In this document: positions 7,839 through 16,752 of the stretch, one piece after another | Position numbering within the stretch: position 1 is the first letter of the stretch | Layout: every line of letters starts with the position of its first letter | Assembly (NCBI RefSeq): GCF_041346945.1 | Contig: NZ_CP166850.1 | Coordinates: 3,968,001-4,032,000, forward strand | DNA length: 64,000 nt | Direction of reading: 5' to 3' | From: Amycolatopsis sp. cg9 | Lineage (GTDB): Bacteria > Actinomycetota > Actinomycetes > Mycobacteriales > Pseudonocardiaceae | Notes under the pieces: model-generated | What the model was told of the DNA's origin: nothing | The model's input: only the letters and a program-made list of their open reading frames with translations | The model's database searches: none | Position numbers and translations under genes: made by a program

Positions 7839-8693
7839 ATGGTCACCGTGCACCACCGCCACGCCACCGTCGCCGGGCACCGGCTCTTCTACCGGGAGGC
7901 CGGGCCCGCGGACGCACCCACGATCGTGCTGCTCCACGGGTTCCCGACGAGTTCGCACATGTTCCGGCACCTCATCCCGGCGCTGGCCGACCGCTACCAC
8001 GTCGTCGCGCCCGACTACCTGGGCGCCGGCGCGTCCGACGCCCCCGACGTGGCCGAGTTCGCCTACACCTTCGACGCGCTCGCCGACCTCACGCTCGGCC
8101 TGCTCGACGAGATCGGCCTGACCCGGTTCGCGCTCTACATCCAGGACTTCGGCTCGCCGGTCGGCCTGCGCATCGCGGCCGCCAACCCGGATCGGGTCAC
8201 GGCGATCGTCACGCAGAACGGCAACGCCTACGTCGAAGGGCTCGGCGCCGGGCTGCCGCAGAAGCTCGCCGCCGGCACGCTGACCGAGGACGACCTGCGC
8301 GCGATGGTCACCCTGGAAGCCACCAAGGCGCAGTACCTCGACGGCGTGCCCGACCCGTCGCTGGTCAGCCCGGACGTCTGGATCCACGACCAGGCCCTGC
8401 TCGACCGGCCCGGTGCCGCGCGGATCCAGCAGGCGCTGCTCGCGGACTACCACCACAACATCGGCCTCTACCCGAAGTTCCACGAGTACTTCCGGAGCAG
8501 CCGCGTGCCGCTGCTCGCCGTCTGGGGCGCCAACGACGAAATCTTCGTCGCCGCCGGCGCCCGCGCCTACGCCCGCGACCTGCCCGACGCCGAGATCCAC
8601 CTGCTCGACTCGGGGCACTTCGCGCTGGAGACACACCTGGACGCCATCGCCGGCTACATCCGCGGGTTCCTCGGGCGCGTGCTGGCGGGCTGA
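7839..8693 (+). CDS. Alpha/beta hydrolase, haloalkane-dehalogenase-like
   Basis: 284 residues with AGGAGGA ideally placed before ATG 7839. HGFPTSSHMFRHL forms the oxyanion region. The nucleophile elbow is YIQDFGSPVG with Asp103 where esterases have Ser, the hallmark of the haloalkane dehalogenase/epoxide hydrolase branch. The catalytic His is His260 in DSGHFALETH, and an acid sits near WGANDE. It should hydrolyse halogenated or epoxide substrates through an aspartyl ester; the true substrate cannot be read. Cytoplasmic, no signal peptide. Expression is probably controlled by the divergent CGNR protein through the inverted repeat upstream. Confidence 0.8.
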   Translation: MVTVHHRHATVAGHRLFYREAGPADAPTIVLLHGFPTSSHMFRHLIPALADRYHVVAPDYLGAGASDAPDVAEFAYTFDALADLTLGLLDEIGLTRFALYIQDFGSPVGLRIAAANPDRVTAIVTQNGNAYVEGLGAGLPQKLAAGTLTEDDLRAMVTLEATKAQYLDGVPDPSLVSPDVWIHDQALLDRPGAARIQQALLADYHHNIGLYPKFHEYFRSSRVPLLAVWGANDEIFVAAGARAYARDLPDAEIHLLDSGHFALETHLDAIAGYIRGFLGRVLAG

Positions 8694-8699
8694 CCGCGC

Positions 8700-9761
8700 T
8701 CAGCGCCAGCCGTCGTCGCCGAAGCCGAGGGTCACCGGGCCGCGGCGGGTGCCGGCCACCGTCTCCGACGGCAGGACTTCGTCCAGGAACCCGTAGTCCG
8801 GGCGGCGGGTGCGCGCGTGCCACTCGGCGATCTCGTGCCAGCCGGGGGCGGCGAGCGCCCCGCCGAAGTGCTGGACCGACAGGCTCGCGGTCAAGCACGC
8901 GAAGCGGAGCCGCTCCGCCAGCGGCCAGCCCGTCAGCGTCGCGGCGACGAACCCCGCCCCGAAGACGTCGCCCGCGCCCGTCGCGTCGAGGACGTCCACC
9001 GGCAGGGCCGGGACCGCCGCCGTTTCGCCCGTCGTGCCGTCGACCGCCAGCACGCCCGCGCCGCCGCGGGTGATCACCGCGATCGGGACCAGGTCCGCCA
9101 GCTTCGCCAGCGCCGCTTCCGCGGTGTCCGTGCGGGTGTAGGCCATCGCTTCGACATCGTTCGGCAGGAACGCGTGGCAGCACCCGAGCTGGTCGAGCAG
9201 CGCCGCCGACCAGGCCTCGGACGGGTCCCAGCCCACGTCGGCGAAGACCAGGCTGCCGGTCTGGTGCGCGGTGTGGACCCACTCCGCGGTGTCGAGGCCG
9301 ATGTGCGCGACGGTCGCGCGGCTCAGCGGCGGCGAGCCCGCCAGCTCCGCGACCGGGACCGGCGGCGCGTGGCCGTGGGTGACCATCGCGCGGTCGCCGG
9401 CGTAGGCGAGTGAGACCGTGACGGGGGAGTGCCACTCCGGGAACCGCCGCGAGCGGGACAGGTCGATGTGCTCCTGGCGCGCGAGGACGTCCCAGCAGTA
9501 GCGCCCGTAGACGTCGGTGCCGAAGGCGGCCGCCAGCGACGTCCGCAGGCCGAGGCGGCTCAGCGCGACGGCGAAGTTCGCGATCCCGCCCGGTCCGGAG
9601 CCCATGCCGCCCGTCCACACCTCCGTGCCCGGCGCCGGTGGTTGTTCGAGCCCGGTGAAGACCAGGTCGAAGAACAACAGGCCGGACAGGAAGACATCGG
9701 TTTCGGGTGCGGGCTCAGCCGGCACGGGCGCCTCCACGGAAGTTCGCGCAACTGTGCGCAC
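8700..9761 (-). CDS. PfkB family carbohydrate kinase
   Basis: Up to 353 residues. Complete PfkB kinase: N-terminal FLSGLLFFDLVF, the substrate-site GGMGSGPGGIANFAVALSRLG, and the intact catalytic DATGAGDVFGAGF (the Asp of GAGD is the general base). It should phosphorylate a sugar or sugar derivative with ATP in the cytoplasm. Start is uncertain: GTG 9761 lies inside an inverted repeat that looks like a DeoR operator, so GTG 9737 (giving EAPVPAEPAP) may be the real start. Divergent from the DeoR regulator and GH4 enzyme, with which it probably forms one sugar-use locus. It ends 6 bp from the convergent hydrolase. Confidence 0.85.
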   Translation of the reverse strand: MRTVARTSVEAPVPAEPAPETDVFLSGLLFFDLVFTGLEQPPAPGTEVWTGGMGSGPGGIANFAVALSRLGLRTSLAAAFGTDVYGRYCWDVLARQEHIDLSRSRRFPEWHSPVTVSLAYAGDRAMVTHGHAPPVPVAELAGSPPLSRATVAHIGLDTAEWVHTAHQTGSLVFADVGWDPSEAWSAALLDQLGCCHAFLPNDVEAMAYTRTDTAEAALAKLADLVPIAVITRGGAGVLAVDGTTGETAAVPALPVDVLDATGAGDVFGAGFVAATLTGWPLAERLRFACLTASLSVQHFGGALAAPGWHEIAEWHARTRRPDYGFLDEVLPSETVAGTRRGPVTLGFGDDGWR

Positions 9762-9839
9762 GAGAGTGCGTCAACCACGCAGATTTCGCAAGATCTGCGC
9801 ATTCTTGGTCAGGAACTGAGCACAGTTGACTGCTATGGT
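9746..9839. promoter_or_regulatory. DeoR-type control region between divergent sugar genes
   Basis: Two inverted repeats: GCGCA-ACTG-TGCGC at 9746-9759 and GCAGAT/ATCTGC (9779-9784, 9793-9798). Both contain the shared word TGCGC or TCTGCGC. TATGGT (9834-9839) lies exactly six bases before the DeoR ATG and is a good -10 for a leaderless message. DeoR repressors commonly bind repeats of this kind in front of their own gene and of divergent sugar genes. Confidence 0.5.
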
Positions 9840-9845
9840 CGCCGG

Positions 9846-10592
9846 ATGCTGCCCCAGCGTCGCCACGAGCTGATCCTGCGGGCCCTCCGCGCGGAGGGGC
9901 CGGCGCCGGTCGGCGCGCTGGCCGAGCGGCTCGGCGTCAGCCACGCCACCGTGCGCCGCGACCTGGTGCGGCTCGACCGCGAAGGCCGGCTGACCCGGGT
10001 CCACGGCGGCGCGATGGCGGCGGCCGGCGACGCCGAGCCGTTCGCGCCCGCCGCCGACCACGCCGACGAGAAGGAAGCCGTCGCCCGGCGCGCGGCCGCG
10101 CTCGTCGCCGACGGCGACACCGTGCTCCTCGACGTCGGCACCACCGCGCACCGGCTGGCGCGGCACCTGCGCGACCGCCCGCTGACCGTGATCACCAGCA
10201 GCCTCGCCGTCTACGAAGAGCTGAAGGACGCCAACGACGTCGAGCTCGTCCTGCTCGGCGGCGTCGTCCGGCGCGGGCAGCACTCGATGGTGGGGTTCCT
10301 GACCGAGGACGCGCTGCGCCAGGTGCGCGCCGGCACCGTCTTCCTCGGCGCGAGCGGCGTCCGCTGCGACGGCCACGTGATGGACTCGACGGTCGTCGAG
10401 GTGCCGGTGAAGCGCGCGATGGTCGCCGCGGCGGACCGGGTGGTGCTGCTCGCCGACGCCGGCAAGTTCCCCGGGACCGGGCTGGCGAAGGTCTGCGGGC
10501 CGGACGCGCTCGACGTGGTCGTCACCAGCGCCGGGGCCGACGAACCGACCTGCGCCGCGCTGGCCGACGCCGGGGTCGAGGTGCTGCGGTGA
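9846..10592 (+). CDS. DeoR family transcriptional repressor
   Basis: 248 residues. The N-terminal winged helix-turn-helix is classic DeoR: RRHELILRALRAEG, LAERLGVSHATVRRDL, LDREGRLTRVHGGA. The C-terminal effector domain has the isomerase-like sugar-phosphate fold: DTVLLDVGTTAHRLARHL, LLGGVVRRGQHSMVG and VVLLADAGKF. These repressors usually release DNA on binding a sugar phosphate, here plausibly the product of the adjacent kinase or the substrate of the GH4 enzyme. Its last codon overlaps the next start (GTGA), so repressor and enzyme are translated together. Probably leaderless (TATGGT six bases before ATG). Confidence 0.9.
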   Translation: MLPQRRHELILRALRAEGPAPVGALAERLGVSHATVRRDLVRLDREGRLTRVHGGAMAAAGDAEPFAPAADHADEKEAVARRAAALVADGDTVLLDVGTTAHRLARHLRDRPLTVITSSLAVYEELKDANDVELVLLGGVVRRGQHSMVGFLTEDALRQVRAGTVFLGASGVRCDGHVMDSTVVEVPVKRAMVAAADRVVLLADAGKFPGTGLAKVCGPDALDVVVTSAGADEPTCAALADAGVEVLR

Positions 10593-11869
10593 AGCTGGCC
10601 ATCCTCGGCGGCGGCGGGTTCCGCGTGCCGCTGGTGCACGGCGCGCTGCTGCGCGACGGCGGCGTCACGGACCTGGTGCTGCACGACGTCGACGCCGGGC
10701 GGCTCGCCGCGATCGCGCGGGTCCTCGCCGAGCAGGCCGCCGGGGTGGCGGGTGCGCCGCGGGTGCGCGTGGCGACGGACCTCGCCGACGCACTGTCCGA
10801 TGTGGACTTCGTGTTCTCCGCCATCCGGGTCGGCGGCCTGCGCGGGCGGCGGCTGGACGAGCAGCTCGCGCACGCGGAAGGCGTGCTGGGCCAGGAAACC
10901 GTCGGTGCGGGCGGGATCGCGTACGGCTTGCGGACGATCCCGGTCGCGGTCGAGCTGGCCCGGCTGATCGGCGAACTGGCGCCCCGCGCGTGGGTCATCA
11001 ACTTCACGAACCCGGCCGGGATGGTCACCGAAGCGATGGCCGCGCACCTCGGCGGCCGGGTGCTCGGCATCTGCGACTCGCCGGTGGGGCTGTGCCGCCG
11101 CGTCGCCGGGGCGCTCGGCGTCGACCCGGCGAAGGCGTGGTTCGACTACGCGGGCCTCAACCACCTGGGCTGGCTGCGCGCGGTCCGCGTCGGCGGCGAA
11201 GACGTCCTGCCGCGGCTGCTCGCCGACACCGGGGCGCTGGAGTCGTTCGAGGAGGGGAAGCTCTTCGGCGCGCCCTGGCTGCGCGCTTTGGGAGCCGTGC
11301 CGAACGAATACCTGCACTATTACTACTTCGCCCGCGAGGCAATGGGCTCTGCGTCACGCGGCGCGCTTCTCCTGGAGCAGCAACGGGATTTCTACGCGGA
11401 ACCATCGCTGGCGTCGTGGGATCGCACCCGTTTGGAACGGGAAGCGACGTACATGGCCGAAACGCGCGAGGGTGAGCGTGACGACCTCGAGGGCGGCGGG
11501 TACGAGAACGTCGCGCTGGCGCTGATGCGCGCGATCGCGCACGGCGAGCGCGCGAACCTGATCCTCAACGTGCGCAACGGATCCGCGCTCCCGGGCGTGC
11601 CGGCGGACGCGGTCGTCGAGGTGCCGTGCGTCGTCGACGCGAACGGTGCGCGCCCGCTCGCGGTTTCACCGCTGCCCGGCCACGCGCTGGGCCTGGTGAT
11701 CGCGATCAAGGCCGTCGAGCGGGCGACGATCGAAGCGGCGACGACGGGTTCACGCGAGGCGGCGCTGCGGGCGTTCGCCCTGCACCCGCTGATCGACTCG
11801 GTTCCCGTGGCGCGGCGGCTGCTCGACGCCTACGCCGCCGCGCACCCGGAACTCGGTTACCTGGCCTAG
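10589..11869 (+). CDS. Glycoside hydrolase family 4 enzyme (6-phospho-glucosidase-like)
   Basis: 426 residues, typical for GH4. These enzymes cleave phosphorylated or free glycosides using NAD+ and Mn2+ by an oxidation-elimination route. Seen: the NAD site LAILGGGGFRVPLVHGAL, INFTNPAGMVTEAM, the metal ligands Cys162 (ICDSP) and His192 (NHLGW), and PNEYLHYYY. The opening and the NEYL motif fit the 6-phospho-beta-glucosidase branch more than alpha-galactosidases, but the exact sugar is unknown. No signal peptide, so it works on an imported glycoside. Neighbouring kinase and DeoR support a cytoplasmic sugar-phosphate pathway; no transporter is in this locus. Shares CTAG (11866-11869) as stop with the convergent SDR. 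Confidence 0.88.
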   Translation: MKLAILGGGGFRVPLVHGALLRDGGVTDLVLHDVDAGRLAAIARVLAEQAAGVAGAPRVRVATDLADALSDVDFVFSAIRVGGLRGRRLDEQLAHAEGVLGQETVGAGGIAYGLRTIPVAVELARLIGELAPRAWVINFTNPAGMVTEAMAAHLGGRVLGICDSPVGLCRRVAGALGVDPAKAWFDYAGLNHLGWLRAVRVGGEDVLPRLLADTGALESFEEGKLFGAPWLRALGAVPNEYLHYYYFAREAMGSASRGALLLEQQRDFYAEPSLASWDRTRLEREATYMAETREGERDDLEGGGYENVALALMRAIAHGERANLILNVRNGSALPGVPADAVVEVPCVVDANGARPLAVSPLPGHALGLVIAIKAVERATIEAATTGSREAALRAFALHPLIDSVPVARRLLDAYAAAHPELGYLA

Positions 11870-12579
11870 ACCGCGGCCATCGCGTTGAACTCCGCTTCGG
11901 CCTCGTCGCGCTCGACGTACAGCGACCACGCCTGGTCGGCGATGTCGTCCGGGTTCAGCGTCCCGGCGGTGAACCCGTGGTCCTGCGAGGTGAACACGCG
12001 GTGGATGTCGCCGCGCTCGATGAGGCCGCCGATGGTGAGCGCGCCGGCGTAGACGCCCTTCTCGCGCAGGGCCGCGTGCAACGTCAGGACGTACATCCGC
12101 AGCGCCGCCGAGGCCGGGGCGAGGCTGCCGAGCATCGGCATCGGGTGCTTGCCGCTCAGGCCGCCGGCGAACAGCAGGGCGCCCGAGCCGCGTTCCAGCA
12201 TCGGCGGCAGCGCCGCTTTCACCAGGTTCGCGGCCGGCAGCATGAAGTTCTCGAACGGCGTGCGCAGGTCGTCCGGCCCGGCTTCGGTGAGCGGTTTGAT
12301 GCCCGGGCCGGCGGTCGCGTCGGCCGGGCCGAAGTACACCGTGTCGATCTCGCCGGCGTCGGCCGTGATCCGGACGAGGACGTCGCGGAGCTGGGTTTCG
12401 TCGGTGACGTCGGCGGTGTAGGTGTGCGTGGGGATCCCGGTCAGGGCCTCGCGGTACGCGTCGTGCCGCGTGGCGGTGCGGGAAACCAGCGCCGTGGTGA
12501 AGCCTTCGCGGCCGAAGCGGCGGGCGATCGACAGGCCGAGCCCGGGGCCGACACCCAGGACGGCGATCACTTTCGGCAA
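11866..12579 (-). CDS. SDR-fold oxidoreductase with non-canonical active site
   Basis: 237 residues. Rossmann start VIAVLGVGPGLGLSIARRF, followed by TTALVSRTATRHD and TADVTDETQL, clear SDR features. The catalytic Tyr-x-x-x-Lys is not found: the usual region reads LAPASAALRMYVLTLHAAL, so activity is uncertain. Start is TTG 12579, chosen because AGGAGG lies five bases upstream and the protein then begins right at the Rossmann strand; GTG 12570 is the alternative. The promoter region has a perfect 8-bp inverted repeat, so the gene is probably repressed by a regulator, yet none is adjacent. Confidence 0.8.
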   Translation of the reverse strand: MPKVIAVLGVGPGLGLSIARRFGREGFTTALVSRTATRHDAYREALTGIPTHTYTADVTDETQLRDVLVRITADAGEIDTVYFGPADATAGPGIKPLTEAGPDDLRTPFENFMLPAANLVKAALPPMLERGSGALLFAGGLSGKHPMPMLGSLAPASAALRMYVLTLHAALREKGVYAGALTIGGLIERGDIHRVFTSQDHGFTAGTLNPDDIADQAWSLYVERDEAEAEFNAMAAV

Positions 12580-12598
12580 GGGAACCTCCTCTGAGAGA

Positions 12599-12642
12599 AA
12601 CTTGAGACTGTCCTCAAGTTAGTCAGAAGTTGAGGGTGCCGT
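12599..12642 (-). promoter_or_regulatory. Promoter with overlapping operator for the SDR gene
   Basis: On the minus strand TTGACG (12642-12637), 18 bp, then TAACTT form a plausible promoter. AACTTGAG (12599-12606) and CTCAAGTT (12613-12620) form a perfect 8-bp inverted repeat with a 6-bp spacer that covers the -10 box and start point. This is the layout of a TetR- or MarR-type operator. A further AACTT word (12627-12631 region) gives a possible second half-site. Confidence 0.6.
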
Positions 12643-12797
12643 CAACTTGGCTCCGATGTGCGGCGAATGTCGTCACGGGTTGCGGCCACCGGCCGAACGC
12701 GCGCCCGGACTGCTGCTCCAAGCGGGTAGAACCTGTTTCAGTTTCGGGGCTGTCCCGACACGATGACCTTCGCCGTTCCGCGAGCGAGGAGTGCGCC

Positions 12798-14528
12798 ATG
12801 GATGCCGACCTGACCCGCCGCCAGATCCTGCGCGGCACCGCGGCGGGCGTGGGCCTCGCGGCGACGTCCGCGCTCGCCGCGCCGTCCGCGGCGAATGCGG
12901 CGCCGGTGGGCGAGTACGACGTCGTCGTGGTCGGGTCCGGCGCGGCGGGCATGACCGCCGCGCTGACGGCGGCCAAGCGCGGGCTGAGCGTCGTCGTGGT
13001 CGAGAAGGCGCCGACGTTCGGTGGCTCCGCAGCCCGGTCCGGCGCCGGCATCTGGATCCCGAACAACCCGGTGCTGCTCGCCGCCGGCGTGCCGGACACG
13101 CCGGCGAAAGCCGCGCAGTACCTCGCCGCCGTCGTCGGGCCGGACGTGCCGGCCGCGCGCCAGGAAGCCTTCCTGCGCAACGGTCCCGCGATGATCGCGT
13201 TCGTCCTGGCGAACAGCCCGCTGCGGTTCCGCTTCATGGACGGCTACAGCGACTACTACCCGGAGCTCCAGGGCGGCCTGCCGAACGGCCGCTCGATCGA
13301 GCCGGACCAGTTCGACGGCAACCTGCTGGGCGCGGAGCTGGCGCACCTGAACCCGCCCTACCTGGCGACGCCCGCCGGGATGGTCGTGTTCAGCGCGGAC
13401 TACAAGTGGCTCAACCTTGCCGCGGTCAACGCCAAGGGGGCCGCGGTCGCCGCCGCCTGCCTGGCCCGCGGCACGGCCGCCGCGCTCGCCGGGCAGAAGC
13501 CGCTCACCATGGGGCAGTCGCTCGCCGCCGGGCTGCGGGCCGGGCTGCTCGCGGCGAACGTGCCGGTGTGGCTGAACACCCCGCTCGTCGACCTGAACAT
13601 CGAAAACGGCGCGGTCACCGGGGTTCTGGTCCCGCAGGGGCTGGTGCGGGCGCGGCGCGGCGTGATCGTCGGCTCGGGCGGGTTCGAGCACAACGCCGGG
13701 ATGCGGGCGCAGTACCAGCGTCAGCCGATCAGTACCGATTGGACGGTCGGCGCGAAGGAGAACACCGGCGACGGCATCCGGGCCGGCCAGCGCGCCGGCG
13801 CGGCGCTCGACCTGATGGAGGACGCCTGGTGGGGCCCGGCCATCCCGGTACCCGGCGACCCGTACTTCTGCCTGGCCGAGCGCACCCTGCCCGGCGGGCT
13901 GCTGGTGAACCAGGCCGGGCAGCGGTTCGTGAACGAAGCCGCGCCCTACAGCGACGTCGTGCACACCATGTACGACAAGAACCCGACGGCGCCGGACATC
14001 CCCGCGTGGCTCGTCGTCGACCAGAACTACCGGAACAAGTACCTGTTCCGCGACATCCTGCCGCTGCTGCCGTTCCCGGATTCCTGGTACGCGGCCGGTG
14101 CCGTGTTCAAGGCCTCGACCATCCCGGACCTCGGCGCGAAGATCGGCGTTCCCGCCGCCGCGCTGAAGTCCACTGTGGACCGGTTCAACGCGCTCGCGCG
14201 GTCCGGTGTGGACAGTGACTTCCACCGCGGCGCGAGCGCGTACGACCACTACTACACCGACCCGCTGGTGCTGCCCAACTCCTGCCTCGCGCCGCTGTGG
14301 GCGCCGCCGTTCTACGCGTTGCGGATCGTCCCGGGCGACCTCGGCACGAAGGGCGGCATGCGCACGGACGCCCGGGCGCGCGTGCTGCGCCCGGACGGCA
14401 CGGTCATCCCCGGCCTGTACGCGGCCGGCAACGCGAGCGCCGCGGTGATGGGGCACAGCTACGCCGGCGCTGGCTCGACCATCGGCCCGGCGATGACGTT
14501 CGGCTACATCGCCGCGAGCGACGTCTAG
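12798..14528 (+). CDS. FAD-dependent dehydrogenase, KstD/fumarate reductase flavoprotein family, Tat-exported
   Basis: 576 residues; GAGGAG precedes ATG 12798. It opens with a twin-arginine signal (TRRQILRGTAAGVG, then Ala-rich, ending near ANAAP), so it is probably exported folded with FAD bound. FAD-binding strand: YDVVVVGSGAAGMTAAL, then VVVVEKAPTFGGS. The C-terminal GLYAAGNASAAVMGH and GAGSTIGPAMTFGYIAA match 3-ketosteroid delta1-dehydrogenases. The family removes hydrogens from steroid rings or reduces fumarate-like substrates; a ketosteroid-type substrate is likely but not shown, and Tat export is unusual for KstD. Convergent with the LLM gene, sharing CTAG (14525-14528). Confidence 0.82.
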   Translation: MDADLTRRQILRGTAAGVGLAATSALAAPSAANAAPVGEYDVVVVGSGAAGMTAALTAAKRGLSVVVVEKAPTFGGSAARSGAGIWIPNNPVLLAAGVPDTPAKAAQYLAAVVGPDVPAARQEAFLRNGPAMIAFVLANSPLRFRFMDGYSDYYPELQGGLPNGRSIEPDQFDGNLLGAELAHLNPPYLATPAGMVVFSADYKWLNLAAVNAKGAAVAAACLARGTAAALAGQKPLTMGQSLAAGLRAGLLAANVPVWLNTPLVDLNIENGAVTGVLVPQGLVRARRGVIVGSGGFEHNAGMRAQYQRQPISTDWTVGAKENTGDGIRAGQRAGAALDLMEDAWWGPAIPVPGDPYFCLAERTLPGGLLVNQAGQRFVNEAAPYSDVVHTMYDKNPTAPDIPAWLVVDQNYRNKYLFRDILPLLPFPDSWYAAGAVFKASTIPDLGAKIGVPAAALKSTVDRFNALARSGVDSDFHRGASAYDHYYTDPLVLPNSCLAPLWAPPFYALRIVPGDLGTKGGMRTDARARVLRPDGTVIPGLYAAGNASAAVMGHSYAGAGSTIGPAMTFGYIAASDV

Positions 14529-15553
14529 AACTCCTTTTCCACCAAGGGGAGCACCTCGGTGCCGAGCAGCTCGATGGCCTTCATGACCTCGGCGTGCGGG
14601 ACGCCGGACCAGTCCATCTGCAGCGCGTAGCGGTCCGCGCCGGTGAGTTTGCCGACCTCGATCAGCCGCTCGGCGATCTCCTGCGGGCTGCCGACGAACA
14701 ACGCCTGCGCGCCGTCGGTGTACTGGTCGTACTCGGCGCGGGTCGGGACCGCCCAGCCGCGGGCGCGGGCGCCGTACTTCATCGTCTCGAGCCAGTACGG
14801 GTAGAACGTCTCCTTGGCGTCCTGCGAGTTCGGCGCGAGGAAACCGATGGCGCCCATGGTGACGTGCAGGTCTTCGCGCTGGTGCTCCCCGGCCTCGCCG
14901 GCCTGGCGGTAGAGGTCGACGAGCGGGGCGAAGCGCTCGGGACGCCCGCCGATCACGGCGTACACGACGGGCAGGCCGAGCAGCCCGGCGCGGATCGACG
15001 ACTCGGGGTTGCCGCCGGTGCCGATCGAGATGCGCAGGCGACGGCCGTACGGGCGGGGCAGGATCCGGGCGTTGTCCAGCGGCGGGCGGAACTTGCCGGA
15101 CCAGGTCAGCGGGTCCTCGCGGTCGATGCGCAGCAGCAGCGCGAGCTTTTCTTCGAACAGCTCGTCGTAGTCGCCGAGGTCGTTGCCGAACAGCGGGAAC
15201 GACTCGGTGAACGACCCGCGCCCGGCGAGCAGTTCGGCGCGGCCGTGGCTGAGCTGGTCGAGCGTGGTGAACTGCTGGTAGACGCGGACCGGGTCCTCGG
15301 TGCTCAGGACGGTCACGGCGGAGCTCAGCGTGATCTGGTTCGTGACGCTCGCCGCGGCGGCCAGGACGGTGCCCGGGTTCGAGATCGCGTACTGGTCGAG
15401 GTGGTGTTCGCCGAGGCCGTAGAAGCCGAGGCCCAGCTCGTCGGCGAGCTTGATCCGCTCGAGGGTGTTGGCCAGCGTCTCCGCGACGGACGGCTGCTCG
15501 CCGGTCCGCGGATCCGGCGCGCGGTCGCCGAAGCTGTAGATGCCGAGTTTCAT
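14525..15553 (-). CDS. LLM class flavin-dependent oxidoreductase (luciferase-like monooxygenase)
   Basis: 342 residues from ATG 15553 (KLGIYSFGDRAPDP). The TIM-barrel luciferase-like fold is clear: LADELGLGFYGLGEHHLD, ISNPGTVLAAAASVTNQI, VYQQFTTLDQLSHGRAELLAGRGSF is the core family region, and RISIGTGGNPESS. Such enzymes use FMNH2 or F420 to oxidise organic substrates. The start lies 11 bp after the amino-acid dehydrogenase stop, so it is the last gene of the TetR-dehydrogenase-LLM operon. Substrate unknown. Confidence 0.88.
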   Translation of the reverse strand: MKLGIYSFGDRAPDPRTGEQPSVAETLANTLERIKLADELGLGFYGLGEHHLDQYAISNPGTVLAAAASVTNQITLSSAVTVLSTEDPVRVYQQFTTLDQLSHGRAELLAGRGSFTESFPLFGNDLGDYDELFEEKLALLLRIDREDPLTWSGKFRPPLDNARILPRPYGRRLRISIGTGGNPESSIRAGLLGLPVVYAVIGGRPERFAPLVDLYRQAGEAGEHQREDLHVTMGAIGFLAPNSQDAKETFYPYWLETMKYGARARGWAVPTRAEYDQYTDGAQALFVGSPQEIAERLIEVGKLTGADRYALQMDWSGVPHAEVMKAIELLGTEVLPLVEKEF

Positions 15554-15564
15554 ACAACGCTCAA

Positions 15565-16752
15565 CTACTTGGCGGCCGGATTCGTTCCCTCGCCGTACCG
15601 CGCCTGGATGGCCTCGAGGTTCCGCTCGGAAAGGCGCAGGGCGGCGGCGCGCAGGCTCGAGCCGTCCACGGTGGCGAGCTCGAACACGGCGGTGACCAGT
15701 TCGCGCATCCGGGCCCGGACCTTCCCGAACGCCTCGCCGGCGTCCGCGCCGACGTCGCCGAAGAGCGTCCACCACCACCAGGAGTTGGTCGCCGAGTTGG
15801 CCACGAAGTCCGGCACCACCGGGATGCCGCGGGCGCCGAGGAGCTCTTCGGCGTCCGCGGTGACCGGCAGGTTCGCGGCCTCGACGACGAGCTTCGCGCC
15901 GATCTTGGCCTGGTTGTCGCTGTCGACGTAGTAGGAGATCGCCGCCGGCACGAGGACTTCGGCCGGCACGTCCAGCCACGCTTCCGGCGGCAGGAGCTCG
16001 TCGCCGGGCCTGAGGTGGTCGCGGTCGATCCCGCCGAAGCGGTCGCGGTGCCGCAGCAGGTTCTCGACGTCGAGCCCGGCGGGGTTGGCGACGACCCCGT
16101 GGACGTCCGAGACCCCGACGACCGGCAGCCCGGCCTCGGCGAGGAACCGCGCGGTGGCCCCGCCCATCGACCCGAACCCCTGCACGACGGCACGGCTCGG
16201 CCCCGCGTACCCGAGCAGTTCGAGCCCGGTCAGCGTGGCCTGCGCGACGCCGAGGCCGCCGACCAGCTCGTCGAGCCCCAGCCCACCGACCTCGATCCGG
16301 AAGGCGTCGGCGAGCCGGGCGGTCGCCGCTTCGCGGTCTTCGAGCAGCGGGTAGACGGCCTGGACGGGGCTGAGCAGCCCGATCTCGGCGAGCACGCCGT
16401 CGATGACGTCCTGGCGCAGCCCGAGGTCTTCACCCATGGTCCAGTACCGCTCGATCAGCGGGCGCATGGCGTGCAGGTAGCGGGCGACGACGTCGCGGGC
16501 GCGCTCGTCGTACGGGTCGAAGTCGATGCCGCCCTTGGCGCCGCCGAGCGGGACGTACCGGCCGGCGGGGTCGTAGTTGAGGCCCTCTTTGAGCGTCATG
16601 CCCCGGGCGAGGCCGCGGACTTCGAAGAGGCTGCACCCGCGGCGCATCCGGAGCCCGCCGCTGGCGACGCCTCGCACGAGCCGGTCGATCACCAGGTAGC
16701 CGCGGCACCCGGTGACGGGATCGGTCCACGCCACTTCGAGGAGCGCGGTCAC
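15565..16752 (-). CDS. Glu/Leu/Phe/Val dehydrogenase family protein
   Basis: 395 residues, GTG start 16752 overlapping the TetR stop. Family signatures: the Lys-containing catalytic stretch VPLGGAKGGIDFDP, the N-terminal dimer domain (GLARGMTLKEGLNYD), and the Rossmann domain with VVQGFGSMGGATARFL, then VVEAANLPVT and PDFVANSATNSWWWW. These enzymes oxidatively deaminate amino acids with NAD(P)+. Substrate residues differ from typical Val/Leu enzymes, so the amino acid is uncertain. The operon with TetR and a flavin oxidoreductase points to regulated catabolism. Confidence 0.85.
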   Translation of the reverse strand: MTALLEVAWTDPVTGCRGYLVIDRLVRGVASGGLRMRRGCSLFEVRGLARGMTLKEGLNYDPAGRYVPLGGAKGGIDFDPYDERARDVVARYLHAMRPLIERYWTMGEDLGLRQDVIDGVLAEIGLLSPVQAVYPLLEDREAATARLADAFRIEVGGLGLDELVGGLGVAQATLTGLELLGYAGPSRAVVQGFGSMGGATARFLAEAGLPVVGVSDVHGVVANPAGLDVENLLRHRDRFGGIDRDHLRPGDELLPPEAWLDVPAEVLVPAAISYYVDSDNQAKIGAKLVVEAANLPVTADAEELLGARGIPVVPDFVANSATNSWWWWTLFGDVGADAGEAFGKVRARMRELVTAVFELATVDGSSLRAAALRLSERNLEAIQARYGEGTNPAAK

